Below, piece by piece: positions 50,814 through 60,218 of a stretch of DNA of 64,000 nucleotides (within the stretch, counting starts at the first letter, position 1; every line of letters begins with the position of its first letter). Made by a program: the position numbers and the translations under genes. Below the pieces are notes generated by a model. It did not search any database. It was given only the letters and a program-made list of their open reading frames with translations, and was not told the origin of the DNA. The stretch is from Pseudomonas sp. PA27(2017) (GTDB lineage: Bacteria; Pseudomonadota; Gammaproteobacteria; Pseudomonadales; Pseudomonadaceae): assembly GCF_001945445.1 (NCBI RefSeq), contig NZ_MSXW01000061.1, forward strand, positions 193,346 through 257,345. Reading direction: 5' to 3'.

Positions 50814-53800
50814 ATGGACATGCAAATACCGGGTTACGACATCGAACGCGAGCTGGGCGATGGCGCGATGGCCGTGGTCTACCTGGCGACCCAGCGCTCC
50901 CTCGACCGCAAGGTAGCGCTCAAGGTGATGGCCGCCTCGCTGGCCGCCGACCCGACCTTCTGCGAACGCTTCCTGCGCGAGGGCAGGACCCTGGCGCGGC
51001 TGTCGCACCCCAATACCGTGACCATCCACGACATCGGCAATGTCGGCAGCCTCTACTACATGGCCATGGAATACCTGCCCAACGGCACGCTCAAGGAGCG
51101 TATCGCCGCGGGGCTGAGCATCGACCAGGGGCTGGTGTGGATCCGCCAGATCGCCTTGGCCCTGGGCTATGCCCACGCCCAGGGCATGGTGCACCGCGAC
51201 GTCAAGCCGGCCAACATCCTGTTCCGCGCCGACGGCACCGCGGTGCTCAGCGACTTCGGCATCGCCAAGGCGCTGGACGATCGCACCCAGTTCACCCAGG
51301 CCGGCTTCGCCGTCGGCACACCGAGCTACATGAGCCCGGAGCAGGCCCGTGGCCTGGATATCGACGGCCGCGCCGATCTCTACGCCCTGGGCGTGGTGCT
51401 CTATGAAATTCTCACCGGCAAGCTGCCCTATACCGGCAGCGATTCGCTATCCACGGCGCTGGCGCACCTGACCGAGCCGCTACCGTCGTTGCCCATGGTG
51501 CATGGCCGCTACCAGTCGATTCTCGAGCGTCTGCTGGCCAAGGATCCCAGCGCGCGTTTCGCCGACGCCGCCGAGCTGATCGCCGCGCTGGATCGCCTCG
51601 AGTCGCCCGCCGACGATGCCACGCTGTTCCAGCCGCTGGTGCTGCCAGGGGCCGAAAAAACCAGCGACACCAGCCCACCGCCGTTGGCGCCGGTGACGGT
51701 GGACATCCCCACCCACGCACCTGCCGCCGAGCCCACGGCAGCGCCGCGCCCGCAGCCGTCGCCGCTGGCCTCTTCGGTGCGCCAGGGCAATGCCGGCGCC
51801 AGCAGGAAGCCGCTGATTCTCGGTGCCTCCCTGGCAGGTGTGCTGTTGCTGGCCGGTTGCGGCTACTGGCTGTTCGGCTCGGATACAGCGGGGCCTGCTG
51901 CGCCGCCGGTGGCCGGTCAGCCGGCCCAGAGCCAGTCGCAGCCCCAGGCCCAGCCCAGCGGTGAGGCCGGGCCGATCTCGGCGCTGGCCGACAGCGACGG
52001 CGGTGATCGCCCGCTGCTGATGCCCGGCAAGAAGACCCTGTTCCAGCGCGTGCTGACCAAGCCGGGCGCCAAGCTCGCCGATGCGGCTGGCGGCAGCGGT
52101 GGCAAGGACATGCCGGCGTTCTCGGTGTTCTACGTCTACGCCCGCCAGGACATCGACGGCCAGCCCTGGCTGCAGATCGGCGCGTCCACCGATGGCCGCC
52201 GTGAAGGTTGGCTGCCGGCCAATGCGGTCAGCGACTGGAAGCAGAGCCTGGTGCTCAAGTTCACCGAACGCTCCGGCCGTTCGCCGGTGATGTTCGTGCG
52301 CGATGCCTCGGCCCTGGAGCAACTGCTGGCCGAGCCGGCGCGGGCTCGAGAAGCGCTGCGCGAGGCGCTCAAGGGCACCGGCCACAACGTGGTGGCGGTC
52401 GAGCCGGGCGGCAGTGCCGTGCCGCAGGATCAGTTCTACCTGTTGCCGATCTTCGACTCCGAGGAAACCTTCGACGCCAATGGCCAGCCGCTGCAACTGC
52501 TCAACGTCGCTTCCATCGACCCGGGCAGTGCCCCGCCAGTTGGGGCCGACAGCACGCCAGCGGCGATGCCGGAAGGCTTCAGGACGGCCATCGTGCTGGT
52601 GGTCGACACCTCGGTGTCGATGCAGCCCTACATCGACCGCGTGCGCGACGTGGTGCACGAGCTGCAGGGGCAGATCGCCAAGCGCGGCGACCTGGACAGC
52701 GTCAGCTTCGGCATGGTCGGCTTCCGCAGCAACACCAGCAAGACGCCGGGCCTGGAGTACACCGCCAAGACCCTGGTCAGCCTGGAGCAGGGCCGCGACC
52801 CCGAGCGCTTCCTGCAACTGGCGCAGCAGATCAAGGCCACCGACGTGTCCAGCCACGACTTCAACGAAGACGCCTTCGCCGGCGTCATGCAGGCGGTCGA
52901 CGGCATGGACTGGAATGGCTACGGCGGCCGTCTGATTCTGCTGGTCAGCGATGCCGGCGCGCTGCGCAAGAGCGACCCGCTGGGCCTGACCCAGATGAAC
53001 GAGGCCGAAGTGCGCGAAGCCGCCCTGCGCAAGCAGATCAAGATCTACGCCCTGCACCTGAAAACTCCTGCCGGCAAGCGCAACCATGGCTTCGCCGAGC
53101 AGCAGTACCGCAGCCTGACCGCCGACCCCAACCCGCGCATCGGCGACCTGTACGTGCCGGTGGCTGGCGGTGACGTCAACGCCTTCGGGCAGAGCGTCGC
53201 GCAGATCGGCACGAGCTTCGCCGACCTGGTGCATCAGGTGCGAACCGACAGCAGCCTGCCCGAGCCCAAGGGCGGCGCGAGCATCGCCGACAAATCGGCG
53301 GCGGTCGGTTACGCCATGCACATGGATTTCCTCGGCCACCAGAGCCAGGCCCGCGCGCCGCAGGTGGTCACTGCCTGGACCAGCGACCGCGACATTACCG
53401 ATCCGGCCCTGCCGGCCTTCCAGGTCTGCGTGCTGCTCACCAAGCTGCAGCTCAACGACCTGCAGCAGTCGCTACGCATGGTGGTCGACGCGGCGCGGCG
53501 CACGCAGAGTTCGCCCAAGGACTTCTTCCAGGAAATCGCCAGCGCCAGTGCGCACATGAGCCGCGACCCCTCGGCACTGGTCAAGGGCGGTAACCTGGCA
53601 CAGAGCGGCGTGCTCGGAGAATACCTGGACGGCCTGCCGTACCGCAGCAAGGTGCTGAACATGAGCCAGGACCTGTGGCTGTCGCTCAGCGTCGCCGAGC
53701 AGGAAGATTTCATCGACGAGCTGGATTCCAAGATCCGCCTCTACGAAACCTTCCACAACGACACGGCCAACTGGGTTCGCTTCGGCGATGCCGCACCTGG

Positions 53801-53840
53801 CGACGCGCTGTACCGCGTGCCCTTGTCGACGTTGCCCTGA
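50814..53840 (+). CDS. ppkA: PpkA, T6SS Ser/Thr protein kinase with periplasmic vWA domain
   Basis: A 1008-residue transmembrane kinase. The N-terminal kinase domain (about 7-265) has the lysine motif VALKVM, catalytic loop HRDVKPANILF, SDFGIAK and GTPSYMSPEQARG. A linker leads to one membrane segment (about 332-352). The periplasmic part contains an SH3-like region and a von Willebrand A domain from about residue 587 with MIDAS motif DTSVS. It senses envelope signals through TagQRST and phosphorylates Fha. The stop codon overlaps tagT by one base (TGATG). Confidence 0.95.
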   Translation: MDMQIPGYDIERELGDGAMAVVYLATQRSLDRKVALKVMAASLAADPTFCERFLREGRTLARLSHPNTVTIHDIGNVGSLYYMAMEYLPNGTLKERIAAGLSIDQGLVWIRQIALALGYAHAQGMVHRDVKPANILFRADGTAVLSDFGIAKALDDRTQFTQAGFAVGTPSYMSPEQARGLDIDGRADLYALGVVLYEILTGKLPYTGSDSLSTALAHLTEPLPSLPMVHGRYQSILERLLAKDPSARFADAAELIAALDRLESPADDATLFQPLVLPGAEKTSDTSPPPLAPVTVDIPTHAPAAEPTAAPRPQPSPLASSVRQGNAGASRKPLILGASLAGVLLLAGCGYWLFGSDTAGPAAPPVAGQPAQSQSQPQAQPSGEAGPISALADSDGGDRPLLMPGKKTLFQRVLTKPGAKLADAAGGSGGKDMPAFSVFYVYARQDIDGQPWLQIGASTDGRREGWLPANAVSDWKQSLVLKFTERSGRSPVMFVRDASALEQLLAEPARAREALREALKGTGHNVVAVEPGGSAVPQDQFYLLPIFDSEETFDANGQPLQLLNVASIDPGSAPPVGADSTPAAMPEGFRTAIVLVVDTSVSMQPYIDRVRDVVHELQGQIAKRGDLDSVSFGMVGFRSNTSKTPGLEYTAKTLVSLEQGRDPERFLQLAQQIKATDVSSHDFNEDAFAGVMQAVDGMDWNGYGGRLILLVSDAGALRKSDPLGLTQMNEAEVREAALRKQIKIYALHLKTPAGKRNHGFAEQQYRSLTADPNPRIGDLYVPVAGGDVNAFGQSVAQIGTSFADLVHQVRTDSSLPEPKGGASIADKSAAVGYAMHMDFLGHQSQARAPQVVTAWTSDRDITDPALPAFQVCVLLTKLQLNDLQQSLRMVVDAARRTQSSPKDFFQEIASASAHMSRDPSALVKGGNLAQSGVLGEYLDGLPYRSKVLNMSQDLWLSLSVAEQEDFIDELDSKIRLYETFHNDTANWVRFGDAAPGDALYRVPLSTLP

Positions 53841-54556
53841 TGCTCAGTCTCGAGGCGATCAGCAAGACCCGCGGTGCCGACGGGCAGCGCTATCGCCTGG
53901 AAATCCCGGCGCTGCAGTTGCGCGCCGGACGACGCATCGCCTTGATCGGCACCAGTGGCAGTGGCAAGAGCACGTTACTCGACCTGCTGGCCCTGGTGCT
54001 TTCGCCTGACCCGGGCGGCGCCCAGTGCTGGAACGATGGCGCGCAGTCGCTCGATCTCGCCGAACTGTGGCGCCAGGGCCAGCATGACCAGTTGGCCGCA
54101 CTGCGCGCCCGGGCCTTTGGCTATGTGCTGCAGACCGGCGGGTTGCTGGGCTTTCTCAGCGTGCGCGGCAATATCCAGCTGCCCCGCGAGCTGCTCGGCC
54201 TGCCGCTGGGCGATGCCGTCGAGCAACTGGCCGAGCAATTGGGCATCGCCGATTTGCTCGAGCGCCAACCGGGGCGCCTGTCGGTCGGCCAACGCCAGCG
54301 CGTGAGCATCGCCCGTGCATTGGCCCACCAGCCGGCCATCGTGCTCGCCGACGAGCCGACCGCATCGCTCGATCCATTGAACGCCGAGCGGGTCATGCAA
54401 CTGCTGGTCGAGCAGGCCGCTGCCCGGGACCTTTGCCTGGTGATTTCCACCCATGACCAGGCACTGGCCGCGCGTTACGGCCTGACGCCGATGCAACTGC
54501 AGGTCGAGCCCCAGGGCGACGGGCTGGTGGTCGCGCGCCTGGCGGAGTGCGGCTGA
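53840..54556 (+). CDS. tagT: TagT, ABC-transporter ATPase of the T6SS sensor pathway
   Basis: A 238-residue LolD-like ABC ATPase with Walker A GTSGSGKST (37-45), Q-loop LQTGGLLG, a slightly altered signature LSVGQRQR, Walker B VLADEP and H-loop STHD. With TagS it forms an inner-membrane complex needed for PpkA activation in P. aeruginosa. Start and stop overlap the neighbouring genes by single bases, so the ppkA-tagTS reading is coupled. Confidence 0.93.
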   Translation: MLSLEAISKTRGADGQRYRLEIPALQLRAGRRIALIGTSGSGKSTLLDLLALVLSPDPGGAQCWNDGAQSLDLAELWRQGQHDQLAALRARAFGYVLQTGGLLGFLSVRGNIQLPRELLGLPLGDAVEQLAEQLGIADLLERQPGRLSVGQRQRVSIARALAHQPAIVLADEPTASLDPLNAERVMQLLVEQAAARDLCLVISTHDQALAARYGLTPMQLQVEPQGDGLVVARLAECG

Positions 54557-55752
54557 TGCGTCTGGCGCTGTTCACTCGCCTGGCCTGGCAGGATTATCGC
54601 TGCGACGCGCGGCTGTCCTGGTGCGCGATCCTCGCCCTGGCGGCGGTCATCGCGCCGCTGCTGGTGCTGTTCGGGCTCAAGTTCGGTTTGGTCACCACTC
54701 TGACCGAGCGCCTGGAACGCGACCCGACGGTGCGCGAAATCATCCCCCTTGGCGGAGCCCGCTATAGCCTGCAGAGCATCGAGGCACTGGCCTCGCGCGA
54801 GGATGTCGGTTTCGTGATCCCGCGTACCCGGCAGATCGCCGCGACCGCTGACCTGAAGGGCCCGGCGCAGATGCTCAGCGTGGAAATGCTGCCAACCGCC
54901 GAGGGCGACCCCTTGCTCGATGGCCTGCCGGACCCTGCCGATGGGCACGCCGTGCTGCTCAGCCAGAGTGCTGCGGAGAAGCTCGGGGTCACGGCCGGTG
55001 ATGTGCTGCAGGCCGGCTTCGGGCGGCGTGTGAGCGGCCAGTCGCAATATGCCCAGGCCAGCTTACGGGTGCAGGCCGTGCTGCCGGTGACGGCCTTTTC
55101 CCGGGATGCTCTCTTTGCGTCGCTGAGTTTGTTGGAGGCCGCCGAGGACTACCGCGACGGTTTTGCGGTGCCGGCCTTTGGCTGGTCGGGCGCGCAGCCG
55201 GACGCGCAGCGTGAGCGGATCTACCCGAGCTTGCGCCTGTACGCGCGGGATCTGGATGGCGTGGAAAGCCTGCGCCAGTACTTCCAGCAGTCGCACCAGG
55301 CGGTGGCCACCCAGGCCGAGGCGGTCGCCCAGGTGCGGGCGCTGAGCCGCAACCTGGCGTGGGTGTTCTGGTCGGTGGCCTGCCTGTCCCTGGCGGGCGC
55401 CTTCGCCGCGTTGGCCGCCGGCACCCTGGGTGCGGTGGCGCGCAAACGGCACGAACTCGCGGTGCTGCGCCTGCTGGGGTTCCCCGCCGCGGCGCTGGTC
55501 GCGTTCGTGGTGCTGCAGGCGCTGTATACCGGGCTCGCCAGCCTGGCGCTCTCGGCGCTGCTGTACGGGCTGGCCGCCAGCGGCCTGAACCTGTTGTTCC
55601 AGTCGGCGCCGGGCGAATATGCTTGCCGACTGCTGCTCTCCCACTATCTGCTGGCAGCGTCGGCCACCTTGCTGTGCTGCGTGCTCGCGGCTGCCGCCGG
55701 TGGCTGGCGGGCGGCTCACCTGGAAGCCTCGGAAGGATTGCGTCATGTATAA
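54556..55752 (+). CDS. tagS: TagS, ABC-transporter permease of the T6SS sensor pathway
   Basis: A 398-residue FtsX/LolC-like permease. The first membrane segment is near residues 20-42, then a periplasmic domain of about 220 residues, then three membrane segments from about 270 to 390 (WVFWSVACLSLAGAFAALAAG; ALVAFVVLQALYTGLASLAL; LLAASATLLCCVLAAAAGG). This layout is that of MacB/LolE-type permeases that transmit force rather than move small molecules. It overlaps tagR by 8 bases. Confidence 0.92.
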   Translation: MRLALFTRLAWQDYRCDARLSWCAILALAAVIAPLLVLFGLKFGLVTTLTERLERDPTVREIIPLGGARYSLQSIEALASREDVGFVIPRTRQIAATADLKGPAQMLSVEMLPTAEGDPLLDGLPDPADGHAVLLSQSAAEKLGVTAGDVLQAGFGRRVSGQSQYAQASLRVQAVLPVTAFSRDALFASLSLLEAAEDYRDGFAVPAFGWSGAQPDAQRERIYPSLRLYARDLDGVESLRQYFQQSHQAVATQAEAVAQVRALSRNLAWVFWSVACLSLAGAFAALAAGTLGAVARKRHELAVLRLLGFPAAALVAFVVLQALYTGLASLALSALLYGLAASGLNLLFQSAPGEYACRLLLSHYLLAASATLLCCVLAAAAGGWRAAHLEASEGLRHV

Positions 55753-57445
55753 GGTGCTCAGCGCCACCCTGGTTCTCTCATGCCTGGCCGGTGCTGCCTG
55801 GGCCGAGCCCGATGCCGATCCGCTCTACAACCCCAAGCCGCTCAAGGGCGACGTCAGCCTGCCGCTGCCCTGTGATGGGGAGATGGTGTTCCGCCATGTC
55901 TACGTGCTGGCCAAGGGCTCGCTGGACGACCACGAGGTCACCCTCGGTTACCCCTTCAGCGAGGGCGAGCCGGGTTATCAACAGTCCTTCATTTCCGGTT
56001 ACCGTCGGGACTACATCAACGGCCAGTTCACCCTGGGCGACCTGTCCAGGGATTGGCAGGCCAAGGTGCGCGGCGAACTGCCCAAGGCCGACGGGGTGAC
56101 GCCGCTCAAACCGATGCTTTACTTCATCGGCAAGTATGAGGTGACCCAGCGCCAGTACGATCTGGTGATGGCTCAGGCGCCGTCCCTGGCCGGCGAGGGT
56201 GAACCGCCGGCCTGTGAGGCGGCAGCCGGCATGGCGGCGCGGCTGCCCAAGGTCAACCTGTCGCGCTTCGATGCCGAGCGTTTCGCTGCGGTGTACAGCG
56301 CCTGGCTGCTGAAAAACCACCGCGATCTGCTGCCGGTCAGCGGACGCAGTGCCAACCGTGAGGACGGCGGCCAGGCCTTCGTGCGCCTGCCCACCGAAGT
56401 GGAATGGGAGTATGCGGCGCGTGGCGGCCATGCGGTGAGCCGCCAGCAACTCGAAGCGCGGCTGTTCCCGCGCCCCGTGGAAGGCAGCGAGAGCGACGGC
56501 CCGCTGGGCGACTGGGCGGTGTTCAACCAGGTAGCCGGTGGCACCGGTCAGAACGCGCGCCTGCTGCCCATCGGCCTGAAGAAGCCCAACCCGGTCGGCC
56601 TGTTCGATGTGATCGGCAACGCCGCGGAGATGGTTCAGGAGTCCTTCCAGCTGGTGCATGCCGGGCGCCGTCAGGGCACCTATGGCGGCTTCGTGGTCAA
56701 GGGCGGCAATTACCTGGAAGGCGAGATGACCCTTTTCACCGGCATGCGCCGCGAGTACCCGCTGTTCGGCGCCGATGGCACCGAGCAGCGCAACGAAACC
56801 ACCGGTTTCCGGGTGGCCATCGGTGCGCTTTCCGCACCTCGTTCTCGATACAAGGAACTGTTTGCGCAATGGAAGGACGAAGGACGGGTCAGCACGCTTA
56901 CCGACGAGATCGATGAAGATCAGGACGCCACCAAACTGCTCGATGGGCTGATCGCCAACAGCGACGATCCGCAACTGCGCGATCGCCTGGCGATCGTCAA
57001 CGAGGAGCTCAAGCGCAGCGTCTCGTTGATCGCCAAGCAGCGTGAGGATGCGGCCGGCAACCTGATCCAGTCGGCGGCCCTGGTGGCCGAAACGATCAAC
57101 AACTACAACATTCGCCTGACCAATCTTCGCAAGAGCCGTGACGAGGCTCGCAGCGCCAAGGACGAAGCCTCGGCGAAACTGTTCGAAGCGGCCATGGCCA
57201 ATGGGCAGAGTGCCCTGGACGGCGCGCTGGCGATCTACATCGACAACCTGGCCAACGGTACGCGCTACAGCAATGCCGTGATCCAGGCGCAGTTCCAGCG
57301 CACCAAGGAAGAGCTGGCGCGCAAACCGGTTCTGGGCAAGAGCCTGGTAACCCGAGCTACGCTGTTCGTGCGGCACGTGGGTGAATACCGCAAGAACCGC
57401 AAGGCCGATGCGGATGTGATTCTCAAGCAATTGCTGGCACCCTGA
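55745..57445 (+). CDS. tagR: TagR, periplasmic activator of PpkA (FGE-sulfatase fold)
   Basis: A 566-residue exported protein: signal peptide ending AAWA (residue 20), and a formylglycine-generating-enzyme-like domain at about 120-375 (FIGKYEVTQRQYDLVM, VRLPTEVEWEYAARGG, NPVGLFDVIGNAAEMVQES, ETTGFRVAIG). A helical C-terminal part follows (about 390-566). Known TagR lacks enzyme activity and promotes PpkA dimerisation in the periplasm. It is followed 150 bases later by tagQ. Confidence 0.93.
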   Translation: MYKVLSATLVLSCLAGAAWAEPDADPLYNPKPLKGDVSLPLPCDGEMVFRHVYVLAKGSLDDHEVTLGYPFSEGEPGYQQSFISGYRRDYINGQFTLGDLSRDWQAKVRGELPKADGVTPLKPMLYFIGKYEVTQRQYDLVMAQAPSLAGEGEPPACEAAAGMAARLPKVNLSRFDAERFAAVYSAWLLKNHRDLLPVSGRSANREDGGQAFVRLPTEVEWEYAARGGHAVSRQQLEARLFPRPVEGSESDGPLGDWAVFNQVAGGTGQNARLLPIGLKKPNPVGLFDVIGNAAEMVQESFQLVHAGRRQGTYGGFVVKGGNYLEGEMTLFTGMRREYPLFGADGTEQRNETTGFRVAIGALSAPRSRYKELFAQWKDEGRVSTLTDEIDEDQDATKLLDGLIANSDDPQLRDRLAIVNEELKRSVSLIAKQREDAAGNLIQSAALVAETINNYNIRLTNLRKSRDEARSAKDEASAKLFEAAMANGQSALDGALAIYIDNLANGTRYSNAVIQAQFQRTKEELARKPVLGKSLVTRATLFVRHVGEYRKNRKADADVILKQLLAP

Positions 57446-57595
57446 TCGGGTCGCCCAGCCGTAACGGATTCAGGCACTGGCGAGCGGCCGGTGCCGATGT
57501 GGCAACTCCACGGCTGTCGCCGTGAAAACGCAGGTGGTGTCACCCGGCCCCGCCTGAATGGAATAAACGCTCACTCAAGTACGAGATCGACGACG

Positions 57596-58474
57596 ATGCA
57601 AACTTTCAACAAGGCCCCCGCTTTTTCCTCGATACGCACTGCGCTGATTTCTGCCGTTACCTGCACCAGCGTGCTGTTGGTCGGTTGCGCCGGTTCGCCA
57701 AGCTCCCAGGTCGCTTCGACCACCAAGGCCGAATACTTCCCGCAGTGCTACGAGCCGGTCACCCAGCTGCGCAGCTCCGACGACGCGATGAGCCGCAGCG
57801 TCGCCATTGGCGCCGTCACCGGCGGTCTGATGGGCGCCCTCGGTGGTGCCCTGGTCGATGACGAGAAGCGTGGCCGCAACGCTGCCATCGGTGCTGCCGG
57901 TGGCGCCCTGGCCGGTGGCGCCCTGGCGTACTACAACCAGCGCCAGCAGCAGATCAGCGACGACAATGCGCGCTTGGCCTCCTACGCCACCGACATCAAC
58001 ACCAACAACCAGAACATCGACCGCAACATCCGTTACGCCACGGCCGCCCAGAGCTGCTACCAGCAGGCGTTCACCCAGCTGCGCGCCGACCGCAAGGCCA
58101 ACAAGATCAGTGACGCCGATGGCCGCAAGCGCCTGGCCGAGATCGTCAGCGGCCTGAACGAGACCAACGCCCTGCTGGCCAAGGTCGACGGTCGCACCGG
58201 CGAGAACGTCAACACGTACACCCAGGCCTACGAGAAAGACCTGCAGACCGTGGGCGTCGAGCGTAAGGAAGTGACCAAGGTGGCCACCGCCAAGCAGCCG
58301 AAGCCGACCGCCAAGGTCACCAAGGAAGTGATCACCACCGAGCAATCGCTGCAGAAGGCCCAGGCCAAGCAGAAGGAAAGCCAGCAGGTGGCCAGCCGTG
58401 GCCGTACGCTGATCAGCGACGTGTGCAACAACCCGGACATGGGCGACTGGGCACCGGCCAGCTGCAAGGCCTGA
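57596..58474 (+). CDS. tagQ: TagQ, outer-membrane lipoprotein of the T6SS sensor pathway
   Basis: A 292-residue lipoprotein. The lipobox LLVGC puts the lipidated cysteine at residue 31. A glycine-zipper region follows (about 70-115, GAVTGGLMGALGGALV and AAIGAAGGALAGGALAYY), then a helical, lysine-rich C-terminal half. In P. aeruginosa, TagQ holds TagR at the outer membrane. It is the last gene of the plus-strand operon, and a strong terminator follows. The ribosome site is weak (ACGACG) and ATG 57596 is set by the signal sequence. Confidence 0.9.
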   Translation: MQTFNKAPAFSSIRTALISAVTCTSVLLVGCAGSPSSQVASTTKAEYFPQCYEPVTQLRSSDDAMSRSVAIGAVTGGLMGALGGALVDDEKRGRNAAIGAAGGALAGGALAYYNQRQQQISDDNARLASYATDINTNNQNIDRNIRYATAAQSCYQQAFTQLRADRKANKISDADGRKRLAEIVSGLNETNALLAKVDGRTGENVNTYTQAYEKDLQTVGVERKEVTKVATAKQPKPTAKVTKEVITTEQSLQKAQAKQKESQQVASRGRTLISDVCNNPDMGDWAPASCKA

Positions 58475-58493
58475 CCCCCGCTGCACCAAAAAG

Positions 58494-58517
58494 ACCGCGC
58501 CTGGCGCGGTTTTTTTA
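58494..58517 (+). terminator. Intrinsic terminator ending the T6SS plus-strand operon
   Basis: ACCGCG (58494-58499) pairs with CGCGGT (58505-58510) around CCTGG, extended by A-T pairing, and is followed by seven T. It lies 20 bases after the tagQ stop. Confidence 0.9.
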
Positions 58518-58809
58518 TGCCTGTCGTTCCTGGCCTCTCACCGAGCGAGTCGAGCGGTAATCTGCATGGGTGATTGATGCCGGTCATTATCGGGCCCGCC
58601 GCGCTGAGCAATCATGGCGGGTGCCGAGTGGGTGACCAGGCTGTTAGGGTGCAGGGCAGGGGGCGTGCCGAGTGGCGCGTCATCCCCAGGCCATGCCGCC
58701 CCAAGGTTCGTGCAGAAACGCGCGGCTTGAGTATTTCCGCACCGCCGCCTGATGCGGTGGGTGGAACGCCCCGGTTCATAACACTTCTCTTAGCCGTTTG
58801 GATGAGCTG
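58518..58809. other. Non-coding gap before cytochrome c4
   Basis: About 290 bases with no convincing gene on either strand. It contains one small perfect hairpin, CACCGC/GCGGTG (58740-58759). The cytochrome gene promoter should lie here; no clear -35/-10 pair was fixed. Gene order suggests this is a junction between two blocks that are separate in P. aeruginosa. Confidence 0.5.
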
Positions 58810-59415
58810 ATGAACAATACAATAGTGAGTCTGCTGCTGGCGCTGGGCCTGGCCGGGGCTGCTCAGGCGGCGGGTGATCCGGCCGCGGGGCAGGCCAAGG
58901 CGGTGGTTTGCGGGGCCTGTCACGGGGTCGATGGCAACAGTGCGCTTGCCAACTTTCCCAAGCTGGCCGGCCAGGGTGAGCGCTACCTGCTCAAGCAGAT
59001 GCAGGACATCAAGTCCGGCGCCCGACCGGTGGTGGAAATGACCGGCATGCTCGAGCCGCTGAGCGAGCAGGACATGGCCGACGTCGCGGCCTATTTCGCC
59101 AGCCAGAAGATGAGCGTTGGCGCGGCCGATGCGGCGCTGGTCGAGCGCGGCCAGGCGCTGTTTCGCGGCGGCAAGCTGGCCGAGGGCATGCCGGCCTGCA
59201 CCGGCTGTCACTCGCCCGACGGCGCGGGCATCGCCACGGCGGGTTATCCACACCTGGGCGGCCAGCACGCCGCTTACATCGCCAAGCAGTTGACTGCTTT
59301 CCGTGAAGGCGAGCGCAGCAACGACGGCGACGCGATGATCATGCGCGATATCGCCGCCAAGCTCAGCAACAAGGATATCGAGGCGGTGTCTAGCTACGTT
59401 CAGGGGCTGCACTGA
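58810..59415 (+). CDS. cc4: Dihaem cytochrome c4
   Basis: A 201-residue periplasmic cytochrome: signal peptide ending AQA (residue 20), and two haem-attachment motifs CGACH (34-38) and CTGCH (130-134). Each has a distal methionine candidate in the following region (MTGM/LEPLS and MIMRDIA). The two-domain duplication is typical of cytochrome c4, an electron donor to terminal oxidases. ATG 58810 follows GGATGAG. DsbA follows, as in P. aeruginosa. Confidence 0.93.
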   Translation: MNNTIVSLLLALGLAGAAQAAGDPAAGQAKAVVCGACHGVDGNSALANFPKLAGQGERYLLKQMQDIKSGARPVVEMTGMLEPLSEQDMADVAAYFASQKMSVGAADAALVERGQALFRGGKLAEGMPACTGCHSPDGAGIATAGYPHLGGQHAAYIAKQLTAFREGERSNDGDAMIMRDIAAKLSNKDIEAVSSYVQGLH

Positions 59416-59443
59416 GGCGTTGATCGGCATTTGCCGAGCGGTG

Positions 59444-59473
59444 AAAAAAAGGGTGGCGGTGGCCACCCTTTTT
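59444..59473 (+). terminator. Intrinsic terminator after cytochrome c4
   Basis: GGGTGGC (59451-59457), loop GGTG, GCCACCC (59462-59468), flanked by an A-run before and TTTTT after. It is a strong, potentially bidirectional rho-independent terminator. Confidence 0.92.
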
Positions 59474-59566
59474 CGTTGGCGAGCCCGCTACAATGTCAGG
59501 AACCTGCCGGGTGGCGACCAGTCGAACCAGAGCTGTCCGCAGCACCTTCATCGTTAGGAGTCATGC

Positions 59567-60196
59567 ATGCGTAATCTGATCCTCTCCGCGGTTCTGGCCA
59601 CTGCCAGCCTGTTCGGCGTTACCGCCCACGCCGCCGATATCCAAGCTGGCGAACAGTACGTCGAGCTGAGCAACCCGGTACCGATTTCCAAGCCCGGCAA
59701 GATCGAAGTCGTCGAGCTGTTCTGGTACGGCTGCCCGCACTGCTACCAGTTCGAGCCGACCCTCAACCCGTGGGTCGAGAAGCTGCCGTCCGACGTCAAC
59801 TTCGTGCGCATTCCCGCCCTGTTCGGCGGCCTGTGGAACGCCCACGGCCAGATGTTCATCACCCTGGAAAGCATGAAGGTCGAGCACAAGGTGCACGACG
59901 CCGTGTTCCGCGCCATCCACAAGGAAGGTCGCAAGCTGGCAACCCCGGAAGAAATGGCAGATTTCCTGGTCACCCAGGGCATCGACCGTGACGCCTTCCT
60001 CAAGGCCTACAACTCCTTTGGCGTGAAGAGCCAGATGGAAAAGGCCAAGAAACTGGCCATGGCCTACCAGATCAACGGCGTGCCGGTGATGATCGTCAAC
60101 GGCAAGTACCGTTTCGACATCTCCAGCTCGGGTGGCCCGGAGCAGACCCTGCAGGTTGCCGATCACCTGATCGCCAAAGAGCGCGCCGCCAAGTAA
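59567..60196 (+). CDS. dsbA: DsbA, periplasmic thiol:disulfide oxidoreductase
   Basis: A 209-residue thioredoxin-fold protein with a signal peptide ending AHA (residue 22). The catalytic motif is CPHC (C56-C59) and the cis-proline loop GVPVMIVNGKY is near residue 175. It introduces disulfide bonds into exported proteins. TAGGAG precedes the ATG by 8 bases. Confidence 0.96.
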   Translation: MRNLILSAVLATASLFGVTAHAADIQAGEQYVELSNPVPISKPGKIEVVELFWYGCPHCYQFEPTLNPWVEKLPSDVNFVRIPALFGGLWNAHGQMFITLESMKVEHKVHDAVFRAIHKEGRKLATPEEMADFLVTQGIDRDAFLKAYNSFGVKSQMEKAKKLAMAYQINGVPVMIVNGKYRFDISSSGGPEQTLQVADHLIAKERAAK

Positions 60197-60218
60197 TCGA
60201 TCTATCGGAGCGCCTGCC

